A DNA stretch of 64,000 nt from contig JAGXSV010000050.1 of the NCBI GenBank assembly GCA_018333605.1, positions 61,739-125,738 of the forward strand, given 5' to 3'. The position numbers were made by a program, and so were the translations under genes. Of this stretch, positions 7,811 through 16,804 are shown piece by piece; position 1 is the stretch's first letter, and the number at the start of each line of letters is the position of its first letter. The stretch comes from Hydrogenophaga sp. (GTDB lineage: Bacteria > Pseudomonadota > Gammaproteobacteria > Burkholderiales > Burkholderiaceae_C). The notes under the pieces are model-generated. The model was not told the DNA's origin. It did not search any database and saw nothing but the letters and a program-made list of their open reading frames with translations.

Positions 7811-8581
7811 ATGACTTTTTTAGCCCTCGACGTTGGCAACACCCGCCTGAAATGGGCTCTGTATGACGCACCGCGCATTGGCGCACGGTTGTTGGCGCAC
7901 GGGGCGCAGTTTCTGGAAAACATTGAAAAGCTGGCCGAAGGCGACTGGCGCGACTTGCCCGCGCCCCGTTGGGTGGTGGGTTGTGTGGTGGCGGGGGACG
8001 CCGTCAAGCGCCGCGTGCAGGAGCAGTTGGAGCTTTGGGATGTTGCGCCGCAGTGGGTGGTGTCCAGCAGCGCCGAAGCGGGGTTGGTCAATGGTTACGA
8101 CCACCCGGCGCGGCTGGGGTCGGACCGCTGGGTGGCCATGATCGGTGCGCGCCAGCGGGTGTTGGCCCAAGGCCCTTCAAGGCCCTGTGTGGTGGTGATG
8201 GTGGGCACGGCGGTGACGGTCGAGGCCATCGACGCCGAAGGCCGCTTTCTGGGGGGCATCATCCTGCCGGGCCACGGCATCATGCTGCGGGCGCTGGAGT
8301 CGGGAACGGCCGGGCTGCATGTACCCACCGGTGAGGTCCGCGACTTTCCCACCAATACCAGCGACGCGCTCACCAGCGGCGGCACTTTTGCCATTGCCGG
8401 CGCCGTGCAGCGCATGGTGGAAAACCTCAGGCACCATTGCGGCGCCGATCCGGTGGTGTACATGACCGGCGGCGCCGGCTGGAAGATGGCGCCCAGCATG
8501 TCCACTCAGGTCGAGCTGGTGGACAGTCTGATTTTTGATGGACTGCTGGAGATCGCCGACTGGCGCTTGCTGGCCGTCTGA
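7811..8581 (+). CDS. coaX: Type III pantothenate kinase
   Basis: 256 residues. CoaX phosphorylates pantothenate in the first step of coenzyme A synthesis and belongs to the ASKHA fold. The N-terminal phosphate loop [13 protein letters not shown], the central [11 protein letters not shown] with [12 protein letters not shown], and TGGAGW near the end are the three family blocks. Length is normal. It stands between the LuxR-type gene and a convergent acyltransferase gene, with no obvious operon partner. Confidence 0.95.
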   Translation: MTFLALDVGNTRLKWALYDAPRIGARLLAHGAQFLENIEKLAEGDWRDLPAPRWVVGCVVAGDAVKRRVQEQLELWDVAPQWVVSSSAEAGLVNGYDHPARLGSDRWVAMIGARQRVLAQGPSRPCVVVMVGTAVTVEAIDAEGRFLGGIILPGHGIMLRALESGTAGLHVPTGEVRDFPTNTSDALTSGGTFAIAGAVQRMVENLRHHCGADPVVYMTGGAGWKMAPSMSTQVELVDSLIFDGLLEIADWRLLAV

Positions 8582-8595
8582 GCGGCAGCGTCTGG

Positions 8596-10206
8596 TCAAA
8601 CCGGTTCTGCCGCAGCGCCCCAGGGCAGCATCAGGGTGAGGGTGAGCAGGCGCGAAAATTCCGGCTCAAACTGATCAATGATGTTCTGCGGTTCTGGGCA
8701 CAGGGTGCTGTCGGCCATGACGCCGAACTGCACGCCACCACCGTAGCTCAGGATCGACACCCCCAAGCCGACGGTGCCGGTTTGCGGCACCCAGAACATG
8801 GTCTGTTCCAGCGTGGCGCCACACAGCTTCATCTTGTCGACGGGTCCGGGCACATTGGTGATCACCGCCGTGGTCTTGCGACTGAACAGGCTCAGCAAGG
8901 CATCTTGCGCCGGCTTGACCAGCAGTCCGGCCACGGACAGCAGGCCGAACGTCAGCAGGGGTTGCAGGCTGCCTTTGAGGCTGTTCATGCGTGCTCGAAC
9001 CCCAAATACCCGTTTCACCGGGTTGTCGATGCCGATGGGCAGCACCAAGGGTACCAGTCCGAAGCGGTTGCCCAGTTTCCAGGCATCTTCCATCGGGCGC
9101 AGGTTGATCGGCACCATGACGCGAATTTCCTGGCCGGCCGGGTTGTCGCCCCGTGCCCTCAGGTGGTTGCCAATGGCGCCTGCCACGCAACTCAGCAGCA
9201 CGTCGTTGACCGAGCAGTTCAGCGCTTTGCCGATCGCTTTCACCTCGTCCAGCGGTATCGGCTCGCACCATGCCACCCGCTTGTGCTGCCCGGGCTGGCC
9301 CTTGAGCCGGGTCGGCGAGTCGTCGGGCATCAACGCCAGCGCAGCCAGATCGCTGGCCAGCTGGCCGCCCATGCGGACCAGATCCATGGCCTGGCCCAGC
9401 GTGTCGCTCAACCCTTGCTGCGGTGCCGCCAGCAGGGACAGCGATTTCGCTGCACCGCCACCGGCCACTTCCAGCGCCCGGGCGGTCAGGTCGCCGAGCG
9501 GACGAATCAGGGTGTCGGCCACCCAGTCTTCGGCCGCATCCAGGCCGGAGCGTACAGGCTTGGTTTTCTTGCGTTGCGGGGGTGGTGCGCCGCCGTCGAC
9601 CAGGCTCATCATGACGCTGAGCAGCGCCATGCCGTCGGCAATGCAGTGGTGGATCCGTGCGATCAGCGCCGAGCCGCCGCCGTACTGTTCCACCAGCTCA
9701 AACCGCCACAGGGGATGGGTGTGATCCAGTGGCTGCATGCTGAGTTCGGCCACACGTGCTTGCAGCGCGTCCTGCTCGCTTTGGTCGTTTTGGCGGGTCA
9801 GCGTGTGACGGACCACGTGGCGGCTGAGCTGGAAGTCGGGGTCGTCCAGCCAGTGTGCGCCAGCAGCGTCCTGGTGCGCGGCTTGCACAAAGCGGCGGTA
9901 AGGCAGCATGCGCTCTTGCACCCGCTCGCTCAGCGCCGCGAGGCTGATGCCGGGCCGCAAAATCCACACGCCCACAATCATCATCAGGTTGGACGGCGAG
10001 TCCATGCGCAGCCAGGCGGTGTCCACCTTGCTCATGCGCTCGCCCTCCAGCCCCAGGGTGGCCACCAGCGCTTGCACCGCACTGCGGGGCGCCGGCGCAC
10101 GAGGGGTTTCGCGCGGCATGGCCAGGTGTTTGGCCGGGGGCTGGGCTGCTTGGACGGGGGTGGCCGCCTTGCGGTGGCTGGCTGCTCGGGCAACGCGCTG
10201 AACCAT
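8596..10206 (-). CDS. Wax ester synthase/diacylglycerol acyltransferase (WS/DGAT)
   Basis: 536 residues. Bifunctional enzymes of this family esterify acyl-CoA to fatty alcohols (wax esters) or diacylglycerol (triacylglycerol). The catalytic HHxxxDG is at 186-192 (HHCIADG). The conserved N-terminal block MSKVDTAWLRMDSP is at 58-71 and the late block GNRFGLVPLVLPIG is present. The ATG at 10206 has AGGAG six bases upstream; an in-frame start at 10281 lacks one. Even so it has about 55 extra Ala/Pro-rich residues before the usual start of the family. A fatty acyl-CoA reductase at 21771 could supply the alcohol and the ACBP next door the acyl-CoA. Confidence 0.92.
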   Translation of the reverse strand: MVQRVARAASHRKAATPVQAAQPPAKHLAMPRETPRAPAPRSAVQALVATLGLEGERMSKVDTAWLRMDSPSNLMMIVGVWILRPGISLAALSERVQERMLPYRRFVQAAHQDAAGAHWLDDPDFQLSRHVVRHTLTRQNDQSEQDALQARVAELSMQPLDHTHPLWRFELVEQYGGGSALIARIHHCIADGMALLSVMMSLVDGGAPPPQRKKTKPVRSGLDAAEDWVADTLIRPLGDLTARALEVAGGGAAKSLSLLAAPQQGLSDTLGQAMDLVRMGGQLASDLAALALMPDDSPTRLKGQPGQHKRVAWCEPIPLDEVKAIGKALNCSVNDVLLSCVAGAIGNHLRARGDNPAGQEIRVMVPINLRPMEDAWKLGNRFGLVPLVLPIGIDNPVKRVFGVRARMNSLKGSLQPLLTFGLLSVAGLLVKPAQDALLSLFSRKTTAVITNVPGPVDKMKLCGATLEQTMFWVPQTGTVGLGVSILSYGGGVQFGVMADSTLCPEPQNIIDQFEPEFSRLLTLTLMLPWGAAAEPV

Positions 10207-10387
10207 GTCATCTCCTGCTGCCTGGGTCTCGGGCCCCAATGGGCGGTGGGCCGGGGCGTGGCGTGTTGTGGGTGTTTGCATCTATTTTGCCGCCAAGGCT
10301 GCCCGTAAGATACCGGGCCGGCCCTGATGCGCTGAACGTTTTTTGTCCATCAGCCCGTTGCACCCCTTACCTATCTGGAGAAACTGC

Positions 10388-10642
10388 ATGTCCGACCTTC
10401 AAACCCGTTTCGATGCCGCCGTCGCCAACTCCAAGAACCTGACCGAGCGCCCGGACAACGCCACGCTGCTGAAGCTTTACGCCCTCTACAAGCAAGCCAC
10501 CGCAGGCGACAACGCCGAGAAAAAACCCGGCTTCGGCGACATGGTGGGCCGTGCGAAATGGGACGCATGGAATGGCCTGAAAGGCACCGCCAATGAAGCC
10601 GCCATGCAGCAGTATGTGGATCTGGTCGAATCGTTGAGCTGA
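10388..10642 (+). CDS. Acyl-CoA-binding protein (ACBP)
   Basis: 84 residues, a normal length for the four-helix ACBP fold that binds long-chain acyl-CoA in the cytoplasm. Signature residues are in LLKLYALYKQATAGDN and AKWDAWNGLKG, including the Tyr and Lys that contact CoA. GGAG lies in front of the ATG. The gene is divergent from the WS/DGAT gene and ends in a strong terminator. ACBPs are uncommon in bacteria; its place beside a storage-lipid acyltransferase suggests a role in the acyl-CoA pool. Confidence 0.93.
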   Translation: MSDLQTRFDAAVANSKNLTERPDNATLLKLYALYKQATAGDNAEKKPGFGDMVGRAKWDAWNGLKGTANEAAMQQYVDLVESLS

Positions 10643-10670
10643 GCGGCCAGCGTCAGTCCCTGAGTTCATC

Positions 10671-10697
10671 AGCCCCGTTGAGGGGCTATTTTTTTTT
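10671..10697 (+). terminator. Rho-independent terminator after the ACBP gene
   Basis: AGCCCC (10671-10676) and GGGGCT (10682-10687) form a 6-bp GC stem with a 5-nt loop. A run of T follows (10689-10697). It overlaps the last codons of the convergent PHA-granule gene. Confidence 0.9.
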
Positions 10698-11003
10698 GCG
10701 CGCAGCGGGCTTTTTGGCCGCCAGCAGCTGGTCAAGGTTTTTCACAATTTCGCCTTCGATGTGTTCTTTGAACGCACCCAGCAGAAAGCCCAGTTTGGCG
10801 TCCAGTTCAAAGTGGTCGGCTGACACCCGCAAGGTGCCGTTCACGCCGCTGCGGGCAAATTGCACTTCGTCGACATCGTCACCTTCGGCGTAGGTGCAGC
10901 GCATGTCGAAATCGGCTTCGGCCTGTTCGGCCCATTGCCAGGCCACTTTGCGTGCGCCGCTCAGGCCAAGGCGGTGGTCGCGTCGAATGTGAATGTCTGC
11001 CAT
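10686..11003 (-). CDS. PHA_gran_rgn-family polyhydroxyalkanoate-system protein
   Basis: 105 residues. It opens MADIHIRRDHRLGLSGARKV and contains FELDAKLGFLLGAFKEHIEG, the pattern I know from the small proteins linked to PHA granules (PF09650). It ends in a lysine-rich AAKKPAARKKK tail. The exact role is unknown; the family is associated with polyester storage. It is separated from the upstream lipoprotein gene by 23 bp on the same strand, and its end lies within the ACBP terminator. Confidence 0.82.
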   Translation of the reverse strand: MADIHIRRDHRLGLSGARKVAWQWAEQAEADFDMRCTYAEGDDVDEVQFARSGVNGTLRVSADHFELDAKLGFLLGAFKEHIEGEIVKNLDQLLAAKKPAARKKK

Positions 11004-11026
11004 GTCGGGTTCCGTTGAGCTCAGGT

Positions 11027-12130
11027 TCAGGGGTGTGCAGGTGTTGCAGGCTGCGCAGGGGTGGTGGTGCTCAGCCGCCTCAGGGTCGTTCGTCGAGCCT
11101 CTTTGGGTTGTTCGGCCAGTGTGCGCACCGCATCATAGAACCGGTTGAAGTTCTGGCCCTCGCGCTCAAACAGCGCCAGGAAACCGGGTACCAGTTCGTC
11201 GTAGGCTGCCTGGGCGCCAAAGCTGGCGTTGTTGGCACGTGTCACCCAGGCGTCGTATCCCGCATAGCCACCCCAGCTGGTTTTGAGGGTCTCGTAGTCG
11301 CGCCGGAAACTGCCCATCACCTCGGCCTTGCGGCGCAGTTTTTGTTCGTCATCCCCACCGCTTTCGCCGTAGATGGCCTGCAGTTGCCCGCGCACCGAGC
11401 GCGTGAGCGCGCGGAACTGTTGCCGCCGCCCGTCAAAAACCCGGTAGTTTTCCCGCGCGCTTTCGCTGGCTTCCTGGGCCAGCCAGCGCGCGCCGCCCAG
11501 GCGCTCGACCGCTGTGGCAAACGATTCGTTGAAGGTGGTGTCGTCTTTGGCGTAAACCACCTGGTGGGCCAACTCGTGGAACAGGAGGCGCGCCAGTTCG
11601 CCTTCGGGGTAGCCGATGAAGGTGTTGAGCAACGGGTCGCCACCGGCCCAGTTCATCCAGCCCAGGGTGGAATACGCCGGCACCGGGTACACCGCCACTT
11701 CCAGCGTGTCGGGCAGGCTGCGGGCAAAGGCCTGCGCGTCGGCTTCGCTGAAATAGCCTTTGTAGCCCACGCACCCCGCCACCGGAAAGCACCAGGTTTG
11801 CAGCGTCAGCGACAGCGCGGGGGCGGCCACCACGTTGTACACCGCGGCGCGGCGCTGCAGGTCTGCGTAGCGGTGATAGCTGGCGTTGTCCGGCAACCCC
11901 AGCTCGGCCACTGAAAAAGCGCGGATGCGACGGGCCAGCAGCAGCCGTTCTTTCAGGGCGTCGGGCGTCTGGCTGTCGTCCAGCCACTCTTGCACAGGTC
12001 GGGCGGCGTTCATCAGGCGCAGGTGACCGGTCACCGACTGCCAGTAGTAGCCGACCCCCTGGGCAGAGCTGGCGCAGCCCGACAGGGCCAGCGCCAGCGC
12101 CAGGGCAGTCAGCGGGGCGCGCCAGCGCAT
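11027..12130 (-). CDS. Putative zinc aminopeptidase lipoprotein (DUF2265/PF10023 type)
   Basis: 367 residues. A lipoprotein signal with lipobox LSGC (Cys19) predicts an outer- or inner-membrane lipid anchor. The zinc-protease motif HELAH (185-189), followed by FNESFATAVE with a third-ligand Glu, marks a gluzincin-like peptidase. YSTLGWMNWAGGDPLLNTF before it is typical of this family. Its ATG overlaps the stop of the molybdopterin oxidoreductase gene (TGATG), so the two are translationally coupled. The natural substrate is unknown. Confidence 0.85.
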   Translation of the reverse strand: MRWRAPLTALALALALSGCASSAQGVGYYWQSVTGHLRLMNAARPVQEWLDDSQTPDALKERLLLARRIRAFSVAELGLPDNASYHRYADLQRRAAVYNVVAAPALSLTLQTWCFPVAGCVGYKGYFSEADAQAFARSLPDTLEVAVYPVPAYSTLGWMNWAGGDPLLNTFIGYPEGELARLLFHELAHQVVYAKDDTTFNESFATAVERLGGARWLAQEASESARENYRVFDGRRQQFRALTRSVRGQLQAIYGESGGDDEQKLRRKAEVMGSFRRDYETLKTSWGGYAGYDAWVTRANNASFGAQAAYDELVPGFLALFEREGQNFNRFYDAVRTLAEQPKEARRTTLRRLSTTTPAQPATPAHP

Positions 12131-14172
12131 CAGACGCTCTCGGGCAGCCCGGCCACTTCAACCAGGCAGTCGTAAAACACCGGACCGTTGCCCATGTCGG
12201 TCAATCGCTGGCTGGTGAGTTCGTTCACGTTGGTGCCAAACGGCCCCAGCTTGCGCCACCACACGCCCAGTCCATTGACCACACCCGGCCGGGCTCGTGA
12301 GGACACCTTGGCCTTGCAGCGGTATTCGCCGCGGTCGTTGAAGACGCGCACCATGTGCCCGGACTGGATGCCGCGCGCTTCGGCGTCGTCGGCATGGATT
12401 TCCAGCAGCGGTTCACCCTCCATGTCGCGCAGGCTTTGCACGTTGACAAAGGTCGAGTTCAGGAAGTTGCGGGCCGGCGGCGAGATCATGGCCAGCGGGT
12501 ACTGCGGGCTGCTGCCCGCGACCTCGAAGTTGGGCAGGTGATCGGGCAAGCCGTCTTGGCCCTGTGCTGCCAGCCGTGCGCTGAAAAAAGTGCAACGGCC
12601 CGATGCGGTGGGGAAACCACCGTGGGCAAACGGCGCGTCGGGCAGGTCCAGCGTGGCGTAGCCCTGGTCCATCAGTTGATCAAAGCTTACCGTGTCGCCA
12701 AACGCGGTGCGGCACAGGCTGAGATCGTCCTCAGAGAAGCACGGGTCGTCAAAACCCATGCGCGCAGCCAACGCGCGGAAGATGTCGGTGTTGGTGCGTG
12801 CCTGGCCCAACGGGGCGATGGCGGGGCGGTTCAGCAGCACGTCGGTGTGGCCGTAGCTGGCGTGGATGTCCCAGTGCTCCAGCTGGGTGGTGGCCGGCAA
12901 GATGTAGTCGGCGTAGTCGGCCGTGTCGGTCTGAAAATGCTCCAGCACCACGGTGAACAGGTCTTCGCGCGCAAAGCCCTGCACCACCTTGCCCGACTCG
13001 GGCGCCACCGCCACCGGGTTGCTGTTGTAGACGATCAGCGCCTCGATGCGCGGGCCGAAATCGGGCGACGCTTCGCGCAGCAGGTCGTTGCCAATGGTCA
13101 CCATGTTGATGGTGCGCGGCGTGCGCTGGCCCAGCAAATCAGGCCGGTGCAGCGCCGCACGTTGCACGGGGAAATGCCCCGATGCCGACAGCAGCAGGCC
13201 ACCCGCCCGGTGGCGCCAGGCGCCCACCAGCGCGGGCAGGCAGGCCACGGCGCGCACCGCGTTGCCACCGCCGCGCACGCGCTGCATGCCGTAGTTGAGC
13301 CGGATGGCCGCCGGTTTTGTGGTGCCGTAGGCGTGCGCCAAGGCGCTGATTTGCTGCACCGGCACGCCGCACACCGCGGCCGCGCGCTCGGGCGGCCATT
13401 GCAAGGCGCGCTCGCGCAGGCCTTCCCAGCCTTCGGTGTGCCGGGCGATGTAGTCGTGGTCCAGCCAGTCGTGTTGAATCAGTTCGTGCATCAGGCCCAG
13501 CGCCAGCGCGGCGTCGGTGCCGGGGCGCAGCGCAAGGTGTTCGTGGCACTTTTCAGCGGTCTCGCTGCGCCGCGGGTCAATGCACACCAGCCGCGCGCCG
13601 TCGCGCTTGGCCTGCTGCGCCAGCCGCCAGAAATGCAGATTGCTGGCAATCGGGTTGCTGCCCCAGATCACGATGAGCTTGGCTTCGGCGAAGTGCTCTA
13701 CTTTCATGCCCACCTTGCCGCCGAGCGTGTTCATCAGGCCCTCGGCGCCGGCCGATGCGCAGATGGTGCGTTCCAGGTGCGCAGCCCCCAGCCGGTGGAA
13801 GAAGCGCGCAGCCATGCCTTCGCCCTGCACCAGTCCCATGGTGCCGGCGTAGCTGTAGGGCTGAATGGCCTGCGGGTCGCGCGCTGCAATCGCCGTCAGG
13901 CGGGCAGCGATGTCGTCCAGCGCGGTGTCCCAGCTCACGGGTTCAAAGTGCCCGCTGCCCTTGGGTCCCACCCGCTTGAGCGGCTGCAGCAGGCGCTCAG
14001 GGTGGTAGCTGCGCTCGGTGTAACGCGAAACCTTGGTGCACAGTGCGCCGTCGGTGTGGCGGTGCGCCGGATTGCCTTGCACGCGAATGGCCACCCCGTT
14101 TTCGACCGTCGTGATCAGCGCGCAGGTGTCGGGGCAGTCGTGCGGGCAGGCGCCACGAACGGTGGCATTCAT
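12130..14172 (-). CDS. Molybdopterin oxidoreductase, DMSO-reductase family
   Basis: 680 residues from ATG 14172. The N-terminal iron-sulfur pattern C-x3-C-x3-C-x27-C (ACPHDCPDTC, then GALC) binds a 4Fe-4S cluster. The following blocks bind the bis-MGD cofactor (SYAGTMGLVQGEGMAA, WGSNPIASNLHFW, YNSNPVAVAP) and the C-terminal domain is the usual molydopterin-binding barrel. No Tat signal is seen, so it is probably cytoplasmic. The position often held by Sec or Cys appears as Ser/Ala here (ICASAGAEG), so a formate dehydrogenase role is doubtful. The frame continues upstream to 14250, but without an RBS or conserved sequence. Confidence 0.88.
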   Translation of the reverse strand: MNATVRGACPHDCPDTCALITTVENGVAIRVQGNPAHRHTDGALCTKVSRYTERSYHPERLLQPLKRVGPKGSGHFEPVSWDTALDDIAARLTAIAARDPQAIQPYSYAGTMGLVQGEGMAARFFHRLGAAHLERTICASAGAEGLMNTLGGKVGMKVEHFAEAKLIVIWGSNPIASNLHFWRLAQQAKRDGARLVCIDPRRSETAEKCHEHLALRPGTDAALALGLMHELIQHDWLDHDYIARHTEGWEGLRERALQWPPERAAAVCGVPVQQISALAHAYGTTKPAAIRLNYGMQRVRGGGNAVRAVACLPALVGAWRHRAGGLLLSASGHFPVQRAALHRPDLLGQRTPRTINMVTIGNDLLREASPDFGPRIEALIVYNSNPVAVAPESGKVVQGFAREDLFTVVLEHFQTDTADYADYILPATTQLEHWDIHASYGHTDVLLNRPAIAPLGQARTNTDIFRALAARMGFDDPCFSEDDLSLCRTAFGDTVSFDQLMDQGYATLDLPDAPFAHGGFPTASGRCTFFSARLAAQGQDGLPDHLPNFEVAGSSPQYPLAMISPPARNFLNSTFVNVQSLRDMEGEPLLEIHADDAEARGIQSGHMVRVFNDRGEYRCKAKVSSRARPGVVNGLGVWWRKLGPFGTNVNELTSQRLTDMGNGPVFYDCLVEVAGLPESV

Positions 14173-14312
14173 GAGACTTGTCGGCTGGAGGGTGCCGGAG
14201 GTCGGTTCGGGCATGAACAAAGCCAGTGGATGTTGTAGGGTGGAGGCCATTCATACCGAGGCCTGCGGCGCAGGCGTCGGGTCGTCAAAAACAGCATATC
14301 AGGAGATACCGT

Positions 14313-15464
14313 ATGCGTCGTCGTGAGGTCATTTCGAACACCGGCACCCTGCTGGGTGCTGCCGCCCTGGGGGCATGGAGCAGCGCGGCGCAGGCCCAGA
14401 CCGCCGGGGTGAGCGACACGCAGATCGTGCTGGGCCAGTCGGCCCCATTCACGGGTTCGGCCGCGCAGCTGGGGTTGCAATTCCATCTGGGGGCACAGCT
14501 CTACTTCGAAGCGTTGAACGCCGAGGGCGGCATCAACGGCCGGCGCATCCAGATCCAAAGGCTGGACGATGGCTACGAGCCCGAGCGATGCGCGGCCAAC
14601 ACACGGCAACTCATCAGCGAGGGCGTGTTTGCGCTGTTTGGCTATATCGGGACCCCCACCAGCTTGGCGGCTTTGCCTTTGGCTACCGAGGCCAGGCTGC
14701 CCTTTTTTGCCCCCTTCACCGGCGCCGAGGCATTGCGTACCCCGTTCAACCGCTATGCGATCCATGTGCGCGCGTCGTACTTTGACGAAACGGCTGCGAT
14801 CGTGCGCCAGATCACCTCGGTGGGTATCAAGCGCATTGCGGTCTTCTACCAGAACGACGCTTACGGGAAAACGGGTCTGGAGGGCGTGTCCCGCGCGCTG
14901 AAAGCGGTTGATCTGGAGCCGGCTGCGCTGGGCACGGTGGAGCGCAACACCACCGATGTGGAGCAGGCATTGAAAACCATCATGGCGATCAAGCCCGAGG
15001 CGATTGTGCAAATCGGCGCGTACAAGGCCTGTGCCACGTTCATACGGCGGGCCCGTCGCCTCGGGTTTTCAGGCAACTTTTACAACGTGTCTTTCGTCGG
15101 CACGCAGGCCCTGGTCGACGAATTGGGTGCCGAAGCCCGCGGTGTGGTGGTGAGCCAGGTGATGCCCTTCCCTTATGCGCCCGTGACCCGTTTGTCGGGT
15201 GACTATCTGGCCGCCATGAAGGACAAACGCGGCATGGTGCCCAATTACTCGGGCATGGAGGGCTTCGTGGCGGCCAAGGTGTTTGCCGAAGCGGTGAAAC
15301 GCGCCGGGCGGGCGCTGACCCGCGATGCCTTCATTGCCGCCATTCAGGGCATGCAAAACGTCAACCTGGGTGGCTTTCCGGTGGACTTTTCCCCCAGCAA
15401 GCACACCGGCTCCAAGTTCGTCGAGCTGACCCTGCTGACCGAGGACGGCCGCATTCGCCGCTGA
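14313..15464 (+). CDS. ABC-type substrate-binding protein, branched-chain amino acid (LivK) class
   Basis: 383 residues; export signal MRRREVISNTGTLLGAAALG with a twin-arginine-like start and a cleavage site near AQAQ. The mature part is a type I periplasmic binding fold (QIVLGQSAPFTGSAAQLG near the start, GYIGTPTSLAALPLA, FYQNDAYGKTGLEGV). AGGAG lies seven bases before the ATG. No permease or ATPase gene is adjacent, so it is an orphan binding protein. The ligand cannot be told from sequence; the class binds amino acids, aromatic acids or ureas. Confidence 0.88.
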   Translation: MRRREVISNTGTLLGAAALGAWSSAAQAQTAGVSDTQIVLGQSAPFTGSAAQLGLQFHLGAQLYFEALNAEGGINGRRIQIQRLDDGYEPERCAANTRQLISEGVFALFGYIGTPTSLAALPLATEARLPFFAPFTGAEALRTPFNRYAIHVRASYFDETAAIVRQITSVGIKRIAVFYQNDAYGKTGLEGVSRALKAVDLEPAALGTVERNTTDVEQALKTIMAIKPEAIVQIGAYKACATFIRRARRLGFSGNFYNVSFVGTQALVDELGAEARGVVVSQVMPFPYAPVTRLSGDYLAAMKDKRGMVPNYSGMEGFVAAKVFAEAVKRAGRALTRDAFIAAIQGMQNVNLGGFPVDFSPSKHTGSKFVELTLLTEDGRIRR

Positions 15465-15586
15465 GTCGCGTGCTGCCACCCAGCGTCTGTTGGGGGTGTC
15501 GCACGCGGGGCGCCGGTACCGGGCCGGTCTTCGGTACCATGATCGTTTTTCAACACGATGCCGGTCTGCGGCACTGAGAGGCGCCC

Positions 15587-16804
15587 ATGCAACTGATCGA
15601 CTCCATCTTGACCCAGGCTGCGGGCATTGCCGCCGTGCGGCGCGACATCCACGCCCACCCCGAGCTGTGTTTTCAAGAGGTGCGCACCGCCGATGTGGTG
15701 GCACAAAAGCTGACCGAGTGGGGCATTGAGGTGCGCCGCGGTCTGGGCACCACCGGCCTGGTGGGCCTCGTGCACGGGCGCGATGGCGGCGCTTGCGGTC
15801 GTGCCATTGGCTTGCGCGCCGACATGGACGCCCTGCCCATGCAGGAGCACAACACCTTTGCCCACGCCAGCCAGTACGCCGGGAAGATGCATGCCTGCGG
15901 CCACGACGGCCACACCGCGATGCTGTTGGCGGCGGCCCAGCACTTTGCGAAACACCGCCATTTTGACGGCACGGTGGTCCTGATCTTCCAGCCCGCCGAA
16001 GAGGGCGGTGGCGGTGCACGCGAGATGATCAAGGACGGCTTGTTTGAGCAGTTTCCGGTGGAGGCGGTGTTTGGCATGCACAACTGGCCCGGCCTGCCGG
16101 TGGGCACGTTTGCCGCCAGCACCGGCCCGGTGATGGCGTCCAGCAACGAATTCCATATCGTGATCCGCGGCAAGGGCGCGCACGCCGCGTTGCCGCACAA
16201 CGGGATCGACCCGGTGCCGGTGGCCTGCCAGATGGTGCAGGCCTTTCAGACCATCATCACCCGCAACAAAAAGCCGGTGGACGCCGGCGTGATCTCGGTC
16301 ACCATGATTCACACCGGCGAAGCCACCAACGTGGTGCCCGAACGCTGTGAGATCCAGGGCACGGTCCGCACATTCACTTACGACGTTCTGGACCTGATCG
16401 AGCGCCGCATGAGCGAGATTGCCCAGCACACCTGTGCGGCGTTTGGTGCCACCTGCGAATTCCAGTTCAAGCGCAACTACCCGCCCACCATCAACCACCC
16501 GGTGGAGACCGCCTTTGCGCGGGCCGTGATGGCTGAAATTGTGGGTGCGGAACAGGTGCTGGACCAGGAGCCCACCATGGGCGCCGAAGACTTTGCCTAC
16601 ATGCTGCAAGAGCGGCCCGGTTGCTACGCCTTCATAGCCAATGGCGACGGCGCGCACCGCGAAATGGGCCACGGCGGCGGCCCCTGCATGCTGCACAACC
16701 CGAGCTACGACTTCAACGACGACCTGATTCCGCTGGGTGCCACCTTCTGGGTGCGGCTGGCAGAAAAATGGCTGGCCCAGCCCCGCACCGGGGCTGGCGC
16801 ATGA
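15587..16804 (+). CDS. M20 amidohydrolase (hippurate hydrolase/HipO-like)
   Basis: 405 residues. Motifs: RRDIHAHPELCFQE at the start, RADMDALPMQE, then MHACGHDGHTAML with metal ligands, QPAEEGGGGA with the catalytic Glu, and late MGAEDFAYM. This is the M20D group that cleaves N-acyl amino acids such as hippurate or N-acetyl amino acids. Its stop overlaps the next start (ATGA), so it is coupled with a DUF2817 peptidase-like gene. The true substrate is unknown. Confidence 0.9.
   Translation: MQLIDSILTQAAGIAAVRRDIHAHPELCFQEVRTADVVAQKLTEWGIEVRRGLGTTGLVGLVHGRDGGACGRAIGLRADMDALPMQEHNTFAHASQYAGKMHACGHDGHTAMLLAAAQHFAKHRHFDGTVVLIFQPAEEGGGGAREMIKDGLFEQFPVEAVFGMHNWPGLPVGTFAASTGPVMASSNEFHIVIRGKGAHAALPHNGIDPVPVACQMVQAFQTIITRNKKPVDAGVISVTMIHTGEATNVVPERCEIQGTVRTFTYDVLDLIERRMSEIAQHTCAAFGATCEFQFKRNYPPTINHPVETAFARAVMAEIVGAEQVLDQEPTMGAEDFAYMLQERPGCYAFIANGDGAHREMGHGGGPCMLHNPSYDFNDDLIPLGATFWVRLAEKWLAQPRTGAGA

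Noticed and set aside
12355..14238. A 627-codon plus-strand open frame opposite the molybdopterin oxidoreductase
   Set aside because: No recognisable domain; the minus strand has cofactor motifs along its full length.
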